14,465 nt of DNA from RZYP01 sp964386405 (GCA_964386405.1 CAYLRW010000043.1:1-14465), one strand, 5' to 3'; shown: positions 1-6,259, counted from the first letter of the stretch. Program-made: numbers and translations. Notes: generated from the sequence alone by a model not told the origin.

Positions 1-15
1 AACAACTAAAAATTG

Positions 16-92
16 TGGGGTGACTGGTGGGGATCGAACCCACGAAATAACGGAGCCACAATCCGCCGTGTTAACCGCTTCACCACAGCCAC
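16..92 (-). tRNA. tRNA-His (anticodon GTG)
   Basis: Reading the minus strand gives a full cloverleaf. The acceptor stem pairs GTGGCTG with CAGTCAC, with one G-U pair. The anticodon loop is TTGTGGC with anticodon GTG. The T arm is GTGGG-TTCGATC-CCCAC. The 3' end is CCCA, so CCA is encoded and the discriminator is C73. The base just upstream, at position 93, is G and can supply the G-1 that pairs with C73 and marks tRNA-His. It lies downstream of ridA and has its own promoter. Confidence 0.96.
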
Positions 93-130
93 CAAATTGA
101 CCAAACTTTAATAGCTTGGCGACGAAAATT

Positions 131-159
131 ATTGTACCATAGTCACTTGATAGTGTCAA
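131..159 (-). promoter_or_regulatory. Promoter for tRNA-His
   Basis: On the minus strand a TTGACA -35 box (154-159) and a TACAAT -10 box (131-136) are separated by exactly 17 bases. Transcription would start near 124, about 30 bases before the tRNA 5' end. This is the closest match to a sigma-70/sigma-A consensus in the window, as expected for a stable RNA gene. Confidence 0.85.
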
Positions 160-204
160 TGATTTTTCGTAACTTTTTTACACTTTAACAAATTTCTGGT
201 ATTA

Positions 205-585
205 CTACTTGCAAACAGCTATAGTCTCTATCTCAATTTTAACATCTTTAGGCAGTCTGGCTACCTGTACACAGGACCGTGCAGGTGGATTCTCGACAAA
301 GGCTTTGGCATAGATACCATTGACTGTGGCAAAATCATTCATATCAGACAAAAATACTGTGGTTTTTACAACATCGCTAAACCCAAGGCCTTTAGCAGCA
401 AGGATAGCCTCAACATTAGATAACACCTGCATTGTCTGTTCCTCTATACCACCGGCAACAATTTCTCCCGTTGCCGGCACAATTGGGATCTGTCCAGAAG
501 CAAAAAGCAAACCGGCTGCTTCAATTGCCTGTGAATAAGGGCCAATCGCTTTTGGTGCCTTTTCAGTACTTATTACATTTTTCAT
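205..585 (-). CDS. ridA: RidA family 2-iminobutanoate/2-iminopropanoate deaminase
   Basis: This is a small single-domain protein of the YjgF/YER057c/UK114 family, of usual length (126 residues from this start). It shows the N-terminal IGPYSQA motif, the SGQIP strand, and the C-terminal block PPARSCVQVARLPKDVKIEIE. That block holds the arginine and glutamate that bind the substrate in characterised RidA proteins. Known RidA proteins hydrolyse reactive enamine/imine intermediates such as 2-aminoacrylate, acting as homotrimers in the cytosol. It lies 23-26 bases downstream of sdaAA on the same strand, and serine dehydration yields exactly that enamine, so the neighbours support the role. Two ATG codons are adjacent (588 and 585). 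The second sits better after the AGGGGGT ribosome binding site and was chosen. No clear terminator follows the gene. Confidence 0.93.
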   Translation of the reverse strand: MKNVISTEKAPKAIGPYSQAIEAAGLLFASGQIPIVPATGEIVAGGIEEQTMQVLSNVEAILAAKGLGFSDVVKTTVFLSDMNDFATVNGIYAKAFVENPPARSCVQVARLPKDVKIEIETIAVCK

Positions 586-611
586 CATTATACCCCCTGA
601 AAGCTTTATTA

Positions 612-1499
612 TTATTCTGTTTTAAAATACTCTGCAGCCCAGGCCAGCGCTGCCGGCGCATGTGCCAACCCGCCTCCTGCTGTTTCTTTCAAGGCGCAAG
701 GCATTCTGTCACCAACCTCTTTCATCGCATCAATCGCTTCATCCGCTGGAATAAAACTAGTGATACCTGCCAAAGCCATTTCCGCTGCCGTCAAAGCCTG
801 GGCAACTGCTCCGGCATTTCTCTTGATGCAAGGAACTTCTACCAACCCAGCTACCGGATCACAAACCAGACCGAGCATATTCTTAATAGTCATTGCCACG
901 GCATGCCCGACTTGTTCAGGTGTACCACCAAGCATATCAACAGCTGCTCCGGCCGCCATAGCAGCCGCACTGCCAGTTTCAGCCTGACAGCCACCCATAG
1001 CTCCTGACAATGATGACCTATTGGCAATCACTAAACCAATACTGCCCGCCACAACCAATCCTGCAGCTAAAGTTTCTTCACTTAATTTGTAATTTTTTTG
1101 CAGAGAAAACAGCATGCCAGGCAAAACGCCACTGGCACCAGCTGTTGGAGCTGCAACAATACGCCCCATCGCAGCATTAGCTTCAGCTACTGCAAGTGCG
1201 AACATTACTGCATCACTTACCGTCGAGCCCAAAATATTAGCGTAGTTTTCGCCTTGTTTAGCTTCAAACAATTTCTTGGCGCTGCCACCTGTAAGTTTGC
1301 TGCGTGAACGTACACCAGTAAGCCCATAATCAATAGAAGCACGCATGACCTTCAGCATGTCAGCCATCTTGCCAAGAAGAGCCTGCGAATCAATTCCCAT
1401 TGCTGCAGCATTATTTGCAATTAAAGTTTCCCGCAGCGGAATGCCTTTTATCTCTGACTCCTCTATCCAGGCAGCCAAAGAAAGTTTATCTTTTGCCAT
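612..1499 (-). CDS. sdaAA: L-serine dehydratase, iron-sulfur dependent, alpha subunit
   Basis: This is the catalytic subunit of the two-subunit, oxygen-sensitive [4Fe-4S] L-serine ammonia-lyase, which makes pyruvate and ammonia from serine. The 295-residue length is normal for the family. Visible motifs are PTAGASGVLPGML (118-130), the SLSGAMGGCQAETGSA block (about 163-178), GLVCDPVAGLVEVPC (210-224) and a C-terminal AGGGLAHAP. Cysteines 171, 213 and 224 are the likely cluster ligands, with a fourth cysteine at 268. The gene starts 11 bases after the sdaAB stop. Its GAGGT ribosome binding site overlaps that TGA stop, so the two subunits are probably translationally coupled. A start at 1499 fits this spacing. 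The enzyme is cytosolic and typical of anaerobes that ferment serine. Confidence 0.96.
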   Translation of the reverse strand: MAKDKLSLAAWIEESEIKGIPLRETLIANNAAAMGIDSQALLGKMADMLKVMRASIDYGLTGVRSRSKLTGGSAKKLFEAKQGENYANILGSTVSDAVMFALAVAEANAAMGRIVAAPTAGASGVLPGMLFSLQKNYKLSEETLAAGLVVAGSIGLVIANRSSLSGAMGGCQAETGSAAAMAAGAAVDMLGGTPEQVGHAVAMTIKNMLGLVCDPVAGLVEVPCIKRNAGAVAQALTAAEMALAGITSFIPADEAIDAMKEVGDRMPCALKETAGGGLAHAPAALAWAAEYFKTE

Positions 1500-1510
1500 T
1501 TTTGCTTACC

Positions 1511-2176
1511 TCACAGCACATTATTTATAAAGCGCACAGATTTTACTGCCATCAGATGTGTTATTTTTTCCAGTGTTTCCGGTGCGACCTTCTGGTCACA
1601 TTCAATTATCATAATGGCCAGTCCGCCTTTGCCAGTGCGGAATACCCGCATGCCAGCAATATTGATGCCATCTTCCGCCAGTTGTCCGCTGACCATGGCG
1701 ATAACACCGCACTGGTCCCTATGCAGCACTAAAACGCCAGGTAATCTGCCATTCAATTCCACAGGAAAGTCATCAATTTCTGTAACACTGACCTGCCCGC
1801 CGCCAATAGAAGAGCCTATCACTTGGCATACTGCACCATTTTCTCCCACCAACTTGAATCTTACAGTATTCGGATGCGCCAAATCGCCAAGATTAACCTT
1901 GGCAAAACTGTACTCCAGACTATTTTGCTCAGCAAAAGTTTTTGCTTCCGGGATACGTGCATCATCAGGCAGCCAGCCCATAAGTCCGGCAAGCAGTGCA
2001 AGATCAGTACCATGGCCGCGATAGGTCTGAGCAAAAGATCCGTGCAGTTCAATTGCTGCCTTCACAGGCTTTTCACCTAAAATGCTGGCAGCCAAAAGTC
2101 CGAGACGCACGGCACCGGCCGTATGGGAACTTGAAGGTCCGATCATCACAGGACCGATTACATCCATTAAATCCAT
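1511..2176 (-). CDS. sdaAB: L-serine dehydratase, iron-sulfur dependent, beta subunit
   Basis: This is the partner of the alpha subunit. The N-terminal serine-dehydratase beta domain begins with IGPVMIGPSSSHTAGAVRLG, where the SSSHT loop is the family hallmark. An ACT regulatory domain covers roughly residues 145-221 (PGVLVLHRDQCGVIAMVSG, then GINIAGMRV). ACT domains usually bind amino acids, so allosteric control by serine is possible, but this is inferred. The length of 221 residues is normal. The start has a good AAAGAGGT ribosome binding site 8 bases upstream. Only 28 bases separate the start from the T-tract of a strong terminator, leaving no room for an ordinary promoter. Expression probably depends on passing that terminator. 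Confidence 0.95.
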   Translation of the reverse strand: MDLMDVIGPVMIGPSSSHTAGAVRLGLLAASILGEKPVKAAIELHGSFAQTYRGHGTDLALLAGLMGWLPDDARIPEAKTFAEQNSLEYSFAKVNLGDLAHPNTVRFKLVGENGAVCQVIGSSIGGGQVSVTEIDDFPVELNGRLPGVLVLHRDQCGVIAMVSGQLAEDGINIAGMRVFRTGKGGLAIMIIECDQKVAPETLEKITHLMAVKSVRFINNVL

Positions 2177-2204
2177 AATATAATACCTCTTTATATTTTA
2201 TACT

Positions 2205-2245
2205 AAAAAACCCGTATAGCATCGCCTTTAACAATACCATACGGG
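2205..2245 (-). terminator. Terminator/attenuator between hutP-like gene and sdaAB
   Basis: On the minus strand, CCCGTAT pairs with ATACGGG. The stem continues through GGTATTG against CGATGCT (several G-U pairs), making about 14 pairs around a TTAAAGG loop. It is followed directly by TTTTTT. The hairpin starts 6 bases after the stop of the HutP-like gene. The sequence GTATGG occurs just before the stem and again inside it (GTATGGCCCGTATGG), so the upstream copy could pair with CTATAC as an alternative. It may be a simple operon terminator, or an attenuator controlling the serine dehydratase genes. Confidence 0.85.
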
Positions 2246-2251
2246 CCATAC

Positions 2252-2683
2252 TTACTCAACTTTATCCAGGGAACGATGCGCAAGGCCAACGCATAACTCA
2301 TTTAAGTTAAGAACACCAACGCCCATAAAAATTGCCACGCAGAGGTGTTCATCAAAACGCGCAATACCGATTTTACCGCCGACATTGAAGCCTATAGCTT
2401 TTACCTTCACCTGTTCCAAAGCTTCATGAGCTGCCCCAGCTACGGCGCCGGCACCTACATGGGTGCTGGTCACTATACCCTGGCGTTGAGAGGCTACGAC
2501 TGCTCTTTCTACTATCTTTACGATTGACTGAATAAATTCGCCGCCAAAATCAACGGCTGTAGAACGCACACCCTGCAACGCCAATTCTTCCTTGACCAGT
2601 TGTTCTTCCGAACGGTTGCTGGTAATTGCAATTTTTAAGGCAGCACGGCCAACGTCAATGCTTGTGTGCTTGTCATCTGACAT
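2252..2683 (-). CDS. HutP-family RNA-binding antitermination regulator
   Basis: The 143-residue protein matches the length and pattern of HutP, the histidine-dependent RNA-binding antiterminator of the Bacillus hut operon. It shows VGRAALKIA near the N terminus (HutP has IGRL), an EEQLVKEELALQG helix, a VERAVVASQRQGIV helix, an HEALEQ segment, and a C-terminal CVGLAHRSL that parallels GVGINHI. From memory, the HutP metal-binding histidines are 73, 77 and 138. Here His136 fits the last one, but the HxxxH pair is not kept; His75 and His86 lie nearby. Ligand specificity may therefore differ. The ATG at 2683 lies one base after the symporter stop and has an AAGGTG ribosome binding site inside the symporter's last codons; a TTG at 2704 is less likely. 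The gene is almost certainly co-transcribed with the symporter. The exact ligand is unknown. Confidence 0.75.
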   Translation of the reverse strand: MSDDKHTSIDVGRAALKIAITSNRSEEQLVKEELALQGVRSTAVDFGGEFIQSIVKIVERAVVASQRQGIVTSTHVGAGAVAGAAHEALEQVKVKAIGFNVGGKIGIARFDEHLCVAIFMGVGVLNLNELCVGLAHRSLDKVE

Positions 2684-2684
2684 T

Positions 2685-4109
2685 TTATTCACCTTCTTCT
2701 TCAACTAACTCCGGCGTCTTAATAGGTCTTTGGTCGATGACAGCAACCAAGAGGAAGACTATAATACAAACCAGCCATTCAAAATAAATAACATGTTGCA
2801 AAACATGCAGGGCTGGCACAAATTCCCAAACAACAATAGCAATTAAACCTGCCAATGTCGTGTAAAAAGCAGAACTTCTGCGGCAAACTGCCGGCATGAA
2901 AATCGTGAACAGGAAGACAACAGTGAGAGCGGTCGTAAGACTTAAGCCTGCAACCATTGTTTTCAAAATACCAACGGCATTGAAAGCCAGCCATAAAGTA
3001 CCGATACCGCAAACAAAGATCGTCACTCTATTAACAAAAAGGAATTTTTGGCCGGAAATACCAGGATTAATAAAACGTTTGTAAATATCTTGGGAAAATA
3101 AGGTTCCTGCGCCCAAGAGAATCGTGCAAGCGGTAGAAATGTCAGCCGCCCACATTGCCGCCAGTGTTATGCCGGAAGCAAAAGGATCAAGATTCATAAC
3201 AACACTTGGCAATGCCATAGTTGCCTTGATATCAGGGAAAGTGACTCTGGCAATTATACCAAGCAAAGCGCACAGAAAACCTATTGGGAAGATCAGCGCT
3301 GCTCCCCAGATAAATCCTTTTTTAGCAGAACTGGAATCTTTCGCGCCGCAAGCTATCTGCACTGGTCCTTGCGCGGTGATTGCCTGCGTAATCATGACCA
3401 CAAACCAGCCTATAACTATTGCCAGCGGCAATCCGGAAAAAGGATTAAACCATTCCTTATCAGCAGGCAATTTGCTGGCAAGAACAGCCAAGCCGCCTAC
3501 CTGATCAACAGCAGCATAAGTTGAATATAAAACGCCAACATAAATTAAGACCACACTCACTATATTGGAAAGACCGGAGGACCAGAGGCCGCCAATCAAA
3601 GTAATACCAATAAAAACAACAGCACTTGTAATCATACCGCCTTTGAAAGAAAAAATATCTGGCAGCAAGGCGGAAAGAATTGCGCCGCCGGCAAGGTACT
3701 GCAAGGAAGTAATAACCAGCATAATTATCAAAAGCCCAATAGCGCTGACAACTCTGCCTTTCGTATCATAATAACGTTCAAAAAGATCAGGGATGGTAGT
3801 AGCTTTCAAGGCACGATACTTACCTGCTGCAATCAATCCCATGATCAAGGCACCTGCAGACCAAGCGGCATTATACCAACCAGCTGCTAAGCCGACACTA
3901 AAAGCGTTCTCAGCAACACCGACGGTTGAGGCAGCACCGACAGCCAGACCTGTAATATTTACCGCGATAAGGCCCGGGCCAAGTTTACGTCCTGCAAATA
4001 AATACTCCGCTGCTCCCTTGTCCGCTCTTTTCTTCGCAAACAAGCTGATAGCAAATAACAAAAAAATGTACGCACAAACAATAAATAACTGAATAGACAT
4101 TAAAACCAC
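2685..4109 (-). CDS. Sodium:solute symporter (SSS family)
   Basis: This is a hydrophobic protein of up to 474 residues with about 12-13 membrane-spanning segments, the usual size for PutP/PanF-like Na+ symporters. Family features include the early segment EYLFAGRKLGPGLIAVN after the first helix, the GAASTVGVAENAFSVGLAAGWY stretch, and AMWAADISTACTILLGAGTLFSQDIYKRF. The substrate cannot be read from the sequence. The position upstream of the HutP-like gene and the serine dehydratase genes suggests an amino acid, perhaps serine. The start is uncertain. The GTG at 4109 has AGAAGGG five bases upstream at good spacing. The ATG at 4100 (three codons later) is the conventional choice but lies 13 bases from that site. 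A second copy of the start region lies further upstream. Confidence 0.88.
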   Translation of the reverse strand: MVLMSIQLFIVCAYIFLLFAISLFAKKRADKGAAEYLFAGRKLGPGLIAVNITGLAVGAASTVGVAENAFSVGLAAGWYNAAWSAGALIMGLIAAGKYRALKATTIPDLFERYYDTKGRVVSAIGLLIIMLVITSLQYLAGGAILSALLPDIFSFKGGMITSAVVFIGITLIGGLWSSGLSNIVSVVLIYVGVLYSTYAAVDQVGGLAVLASKLPADKEWFNPFSGLPLAIVIGWFVVMITQAITAQGPVQIACGAKDSSSAKKGFIWGAALIFPIGFLCALLGIIARVTFPDIKATMALPSVVMNLDPFASGITLAAMWAADISTACTILLGAGTLFSQDIYKRFINPGISGQKFLFVNRVTIFVCGIGTLWLAFNAVGILKTMVAGLSLTTALTVVFLFTIFMPAVCRRSSAFYTTLAGLIAIVVWEFVPALHVLQHVIYFEWLVCIIVFLLVAVIDQRPIKTPELVEEEGE

Positions 4110-4123
4110 GCTACCCTTCTACA
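4102..4123 (-). repeat. Leader direct repeat, copy 2 (at the symporter start)
   Basis: This is a 22-base element containing AGAAGGGTAG followed by GTGGTTTT. It matches the upstream copy at 18 of 22 positions. It carries the ribosome binding site and GTG start of the symporter gene, reading Met-Val-Leu. Confidence 0.8.
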
Positions 4124-4130
4124 CAAATAA

Positions 4131-4148
4131 TTAAAAAAACAACACCAT
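4131..4148 (-). other. Possible five-codon leader ORF (MVLFF)
   Basis: In the upstream repeat copy, AGAAGGG is followed at the same spacing by ATG. The reading frame gives Met-Val-Leu-Phe-Phe and then TAA. The first three residues equal those of the symporter's GTG start in the other copy. It could be a leader peptide or only the remnant of a duplicated translation start. Confidence 0.35.
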
Positions 4149-4162
4149 ACTACCCTTCTGCA
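4141..4162 (-). repeat. Leader direct repeat, copy 1
   Basis: This 22-base element contains AGAAGGGTAG and then TATGGTGTT. It matches the copy at 4102-4123 at 18 of 22 positions, with starts 39 bases apart. It lies between the promoter and the symporter gene. Confidence 0.8.
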
Positions 4163-4183
4163 TTGCTACAAACTCTTCTAGAT

Positions 4184-4192
4184 ATTATATCA
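4184..4192 (-). promoter_or_regulatory. Extended -10 promoter for the symporter operon
   Basis: The minus strand reads TGATATAAT, a perfect TATAAT (4184-4189) with the extended -10 TG. There is no good -35 box at 17 bases, only a T-rich stretch, which is acceptable for an extended -10 promoter. Transcription would begin near 4177, giving a leader of about 70 bases. A 10-bp palindrome, GCAATATTGC (4193-4202), abuts the upstream side and could be an operator. Confidence 0.6.
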
Positions 4193-4496
4193 GCAATATT
4201 GCAGAAAAAAAAGCCTGCTTATGCCTATTAACCTATCTGCCGTGGTCAAAATTTTATACACAAAAATATTTTGTTGTTAAATATTTTACAAGGATTTTAT
4301 ATCTCCCTGTCGAATATAGTAATGGTTGAAAATAAATGAATTTCATTCCCGCATCTTATAAACCGCGGGGAGCTGTGTAAAGCCTCTCAGGGCTGACTGC
4401 AAGGGCTGCTGCACCATAATCTTTACCTTATCTTTTTTATGAAACAATTTTCGGCGTAGCCGCCAACGAAATTAAAAGCAGAATGGAGGGGTTCCA
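4193..4496 (+). promoter_or_regulatory. Divergent intergenic region and corA leader, possible structured RNA
   Basis: There is no gene in this stretch. A weak plus-strand promoter candidate is TTGTTA (4274-4279), 17 bases, then TTATAT (4297-4302). An unusually GC-rich patch follows at about 4351-4420 in an AT-rich setting. In it GTAAAG (4377-4382) can pair with CTTTAC (4421-4426), enclosing an AGCC/GGCT hairpin and a near-repeat GGGCTGaCTGCA/GGGCTGCTGCA. A T-run follows at 4433-4438. A further hairpin with a GGCG/CGCC core flanked by AATTT/AAATT sits at about 4446-4473, just before the corA ribosome binding site. I could not match it to a riboswitch class I know by eye, including the magnesium M-box. 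Confidence 0.4.
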
Positions 4497-5447
4497 ATGT
4501 ACAAGATTTATAAAAGTTGTGCTGATGGCGTTGACGAACTAATGTTGGACCAGCTCGAAAAAGGCATATGGATTGATATTATAAGCCCCTCAATGGAAGA
4601 ATTAACCGAGATTTCCGCTGCAACAGGCGTCCAGCTTGATTATCTGACAGCGGCTTTGGACGATGAAGAAAAATCTCGTATTGAGTGGGAATCTGACCAG
4701 ATACTGATATTGATCGATATACCTCTTTTACGCAGTAACAATGATTACGATACCCTGCCTTTGGGCATCATAATAACTGCTAACTGCATTATAACGGTTT
4801 GTCTGGAAGTTAATGCCGTGCTTGCTGATTTCAATTCAATCAATTATCGAACCTTCAGCACTTTTAAGAAGACCCGTTTCCTTTTCCAGATCCTTTATAA
4901 ATCTGCTACCTTGTATTTGAAATACATCCGTAACATTAATCGCCGTACAGATGAACTGGAACAACACCTTAGAAAATCAATGGAAAATGCAGAGCTTTTC
5001 AATCTGCTTGATGTCCAGAAGTCCTTAACCTTCTTCTCTGCTTCCTTGCGCAGCAACTACATAGTAACTGAAAAAATACTGCGTCTGCGTTCTACCAACC
5101 AGCTGCAGCACTTGATCAAGATGTATGAAGAGGATGAAGACTTGCTGGAAGATGTTATTATTGAATATAAGCAAGCTATCGAGATGGTTGAGATGTATAG
5201 TCACATCCTAAACAGCATGATGGAAGTATTTGCTTCGATTATCAATAATAATATGAACCTTGTGATGAAATTTTTAGCAGGTGTAACAATTTTGCTTGCT
5301 ATTCCTACTGTACTTTCCGGGCTTTGGGGAATGAACGTCCAGGTTCCTTTCCATGACAATGACTATGCTTTCTTCATCGTTGTCGGCATAGCTGCTGCAA
5401 TTGCTATTACTTTTGCTTATTTTCTCCGCAAAAAGCGCATGTTCTGA
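4497..5447 (+). CDS. corA: CorA family magnesium/cobalt transporter
   Basis: This 316-residue protein has the usual CorA plan. A large soluble N-terminal domain (about 1-250) ends in long charged helices (IKMYEEDEDLLEDVIIEYKQAIEMVEMY). Two C-terminal membrane helices follow (about 258-277 and 290-311). The signature Gly-Met-Asn is at 278-280 within SGLWGMNV. CorA proteins form pentameric channels that carry Mg2+, and sometimes Co2+ or Ni2+, across the cytoplasmic membrane. The usual acidic MPEL loop after GMN is replaced by VQVPFHDNDYAF, which is more typical of divergent family members. The basic tail RKKRMF matches the family. The start has a strong GGAGGGG ribosome binding site. The gene is divergent from the symporter operon and probably co-transcribed with the small gene that follows. 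Confidence 0.93.
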   Translation: MYKIYKSCADGVDELMLDQLEKGIWIDIISPSMEELTEISAATGVQLDYLTAALDDEEKSRIEWESDQILILIDIPLLRSNNDYDTLPLGIIITANCIITVCLEVNAVLADFNSINYRTFSTFKKTRFLFQILYKSATLYLKYIRNINRRTDELEQHLRKSMENAELFNLLDVQKSLTFFSASLRSNYIVTEKILRLRSTNQLQHLIKMYEEDEDLLEDVIIEYKQAIEMVEMYSHILNSMMEVFASIINNNMNLVMKFLAGVTILLAIPTVLSGLWGMNVQVPFHDNDYAFFIVVGIAAAIAITFAYFLRKKRMF

Positions 5448-5468
5448 TTTACAGGAAGGGGACACGTA

Positions 5469-5702
5469 ATGTCAAAGATTATGGCCGAGCAGCTGCTTGC
5501 CGGCATTATACTCGGTGATACCGAGAACAAAGAATTCATCTATCTGCCAGGTGGGGAAGTCGGTTCAGAAACTCCTTATGCTGTCTTTGAAAAAGACGGT
5601 GTGAGGAAGGAAGACCTGCCATTAGAAGAAGCGGTCAAACTTGCCAAACGTTTGCACCTTGCTCCGGCAGTACACCCTCTGTTTGGGAAAAAATCATATT
5701 AA
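5469..5702 (+). CDS. Small hypothetical protein downstream of corA
   Basis: This is a 77-residue soluble protein of unknown family. It has a strong AGGAAGGGG ribosome binding site 7 bases before the ATG. It starts 21 bases after the corA stop and ends inside a strong terminator, all signs of a real gene. There is no membrane segment or signal peptide. The sequence is mildly acidic, with a central GGEVGSETPYAVFEKDG stretch suggesting a small beta-rich fold, and a helix LPLEEAVKLAKRLHL followed by a Pro-rich end. I do not recognise it. Its place in the corA operon hints at a link with metal transport, but that is a guess. Confidence 0.75.
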   Translation: MSKIMAEQLLAGIILGDTENKEFIYLPGGEVGSETPYAVFEKDGVRKEDLPLEEAVKLAKRLHLAPAVHPLFGKKSY

Positions 5703-5750
5703 AAAAGTGTGTATCTCCTCCTTATGTAGGAATGAGATACACACTTTTTT
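5701..5750. terminator. Bidirectional terminator between corA operon and USP array
   Basis: AAAAAAGTGTGTATCTC pairs perfectly with GAGATACACACTTTTTT, and the loop adds TCCT/AGGA pairing. A T-run exists on both strands. The hairpin can therefore end the plus-strand corA operon and the minus-strand USP array, which converge here. It overlaps the stop codon of the small gene. Confidence 0.93.
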
Positions 5751-5762
5751 CATATTTATCAA

Positions 5763-6200
5763 CTATTTTATGACGATAACAGGAATATGCGCTTCCTGTA
5801 CCAGTTTCTTACTCACGCTGTCACTGAGAATTCCCTGCAATGTGCCTAAGCCACGGCTGCCGACGACAACCGTATCACAGTTGAACTTTTCTATTGTTTT
5901 CATTGCCATAGCTGCCGGAGCACCGAATTCAAGAATATATTGAACCTGAACGCCACTCCCGTCCAAAACAGATTTAGCTGCCCCTAATACCTTGTTACCT
6001 GTTTTAACAGCCTCATTGTTTGCCTGTGTACGCAGCTCCTGATCAAGCGGAGCTGCCTCTGCTGTCACTTTCATATCTGTTTTTACGGTTGTCATTGCAA
6101 TAAGTTCTCCCGCAGATAACTTACATAAATCAATAGAATACCGCAGCGCCCGCAAAGAATTTTCTGTTCCATCAACCAGTACAAGAACTTTTTTCAGCAT
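5763..6200 (-). CDS. Universal stress protein, UspA family (USP1)
   Basis: This is a single USP domain of 145 residues. It begins MLKKVLVLVDGTENSLRALR with the conserved VDG of the nucleotide-binding fold and ends with the IPVIVIK strand. The ATP-binding motif G-2x-G-9x-G-(S/T) reads GSRG, nine residues, then DS, so the third glycine is replaced by Asp. Nucleotide binding may therefore be altered. It belongs to neither of the two paralogous types in the rest of the array. The start at 6200 has an AGGAG site 7 bases upstream; a longer frame from 6245 runs through the terminator hairpin and is unlikely. It lies only 17 bases after that hairpin, so transcription probably relies on read-through. 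USPs act in the cytosol in stress survival; the exact role is unknown. Confidence 0.9.
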   Translation of the reverse strand: MLKKVLVLVDGTENSLRALRYSIDLCKLSAGELIAMTTVKTDMKVTAEAAPLDQELRTQANNEAVKTGNKVLGAAKSVLDGSGVQVQYILEFGAPAAMAMKTIEKFNCDTVVVGSRGLGTLQGILSDSVSKKLVQEAHIPVIVIK

Positions 6201-6217
6201 ACATTTTCTCCTTTTAC

Positions 6218-6252
6218 AAAAAAATCGTGCCGCTTTTACCGGCACGATTTTT
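6218..6252 (-). terminator. Terminator after USP2
   Basis: AAAAATCGTGCCG pairs with CGGCACGATTTTT around a seven-base loop, with T-runs on both strands. It follows the USP2 stop by only 7 bases. The same 9-bp stem ATCGTGCCG/CGGCACGAT recurs after USP4 at 7377-7412 with a different loop. Confidence 0.9.
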
Positions 6253-6259
6253 ATACGTG

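Noticed and set aside
432..1007. Plus-strand open frame of 191 codons opposite ridA/sdaAA
   Set aside because: It lies antisense to two clear genes, has no ribosome binding site, and its translation looks like a composition artefact.
2684..2704. TTG start adding seven lysine-rich residues to the HutP-like protein
   Set aside because: It would use codons that form the ribosome binding site of the ATG at 2683, which is better placed.
3124..3504. Plus-strand open frame opposite the symporter
   Set aside because: It is a shadow of a long membrane protein gene on the other strand.
4361..4370. ACCGCG in the corA leader as a T-box antiterminator motif
   Set aside because: The preceding UGGN part, specifier loop and a proper terminator are missing, and corA is not a T-box target. 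Taken as chance.
4351..4440. M-box magnesium riboswitch before corA
   Set aside because: The conserved GUUAGGUGAGGCUCCU-like core is not present.
6201..6245. Longer N terminus for USP1
   Set aside because: The extra codons pass through the terminator hairpin and precede a good ribosome binding site; the family starts at MLKKVLV.
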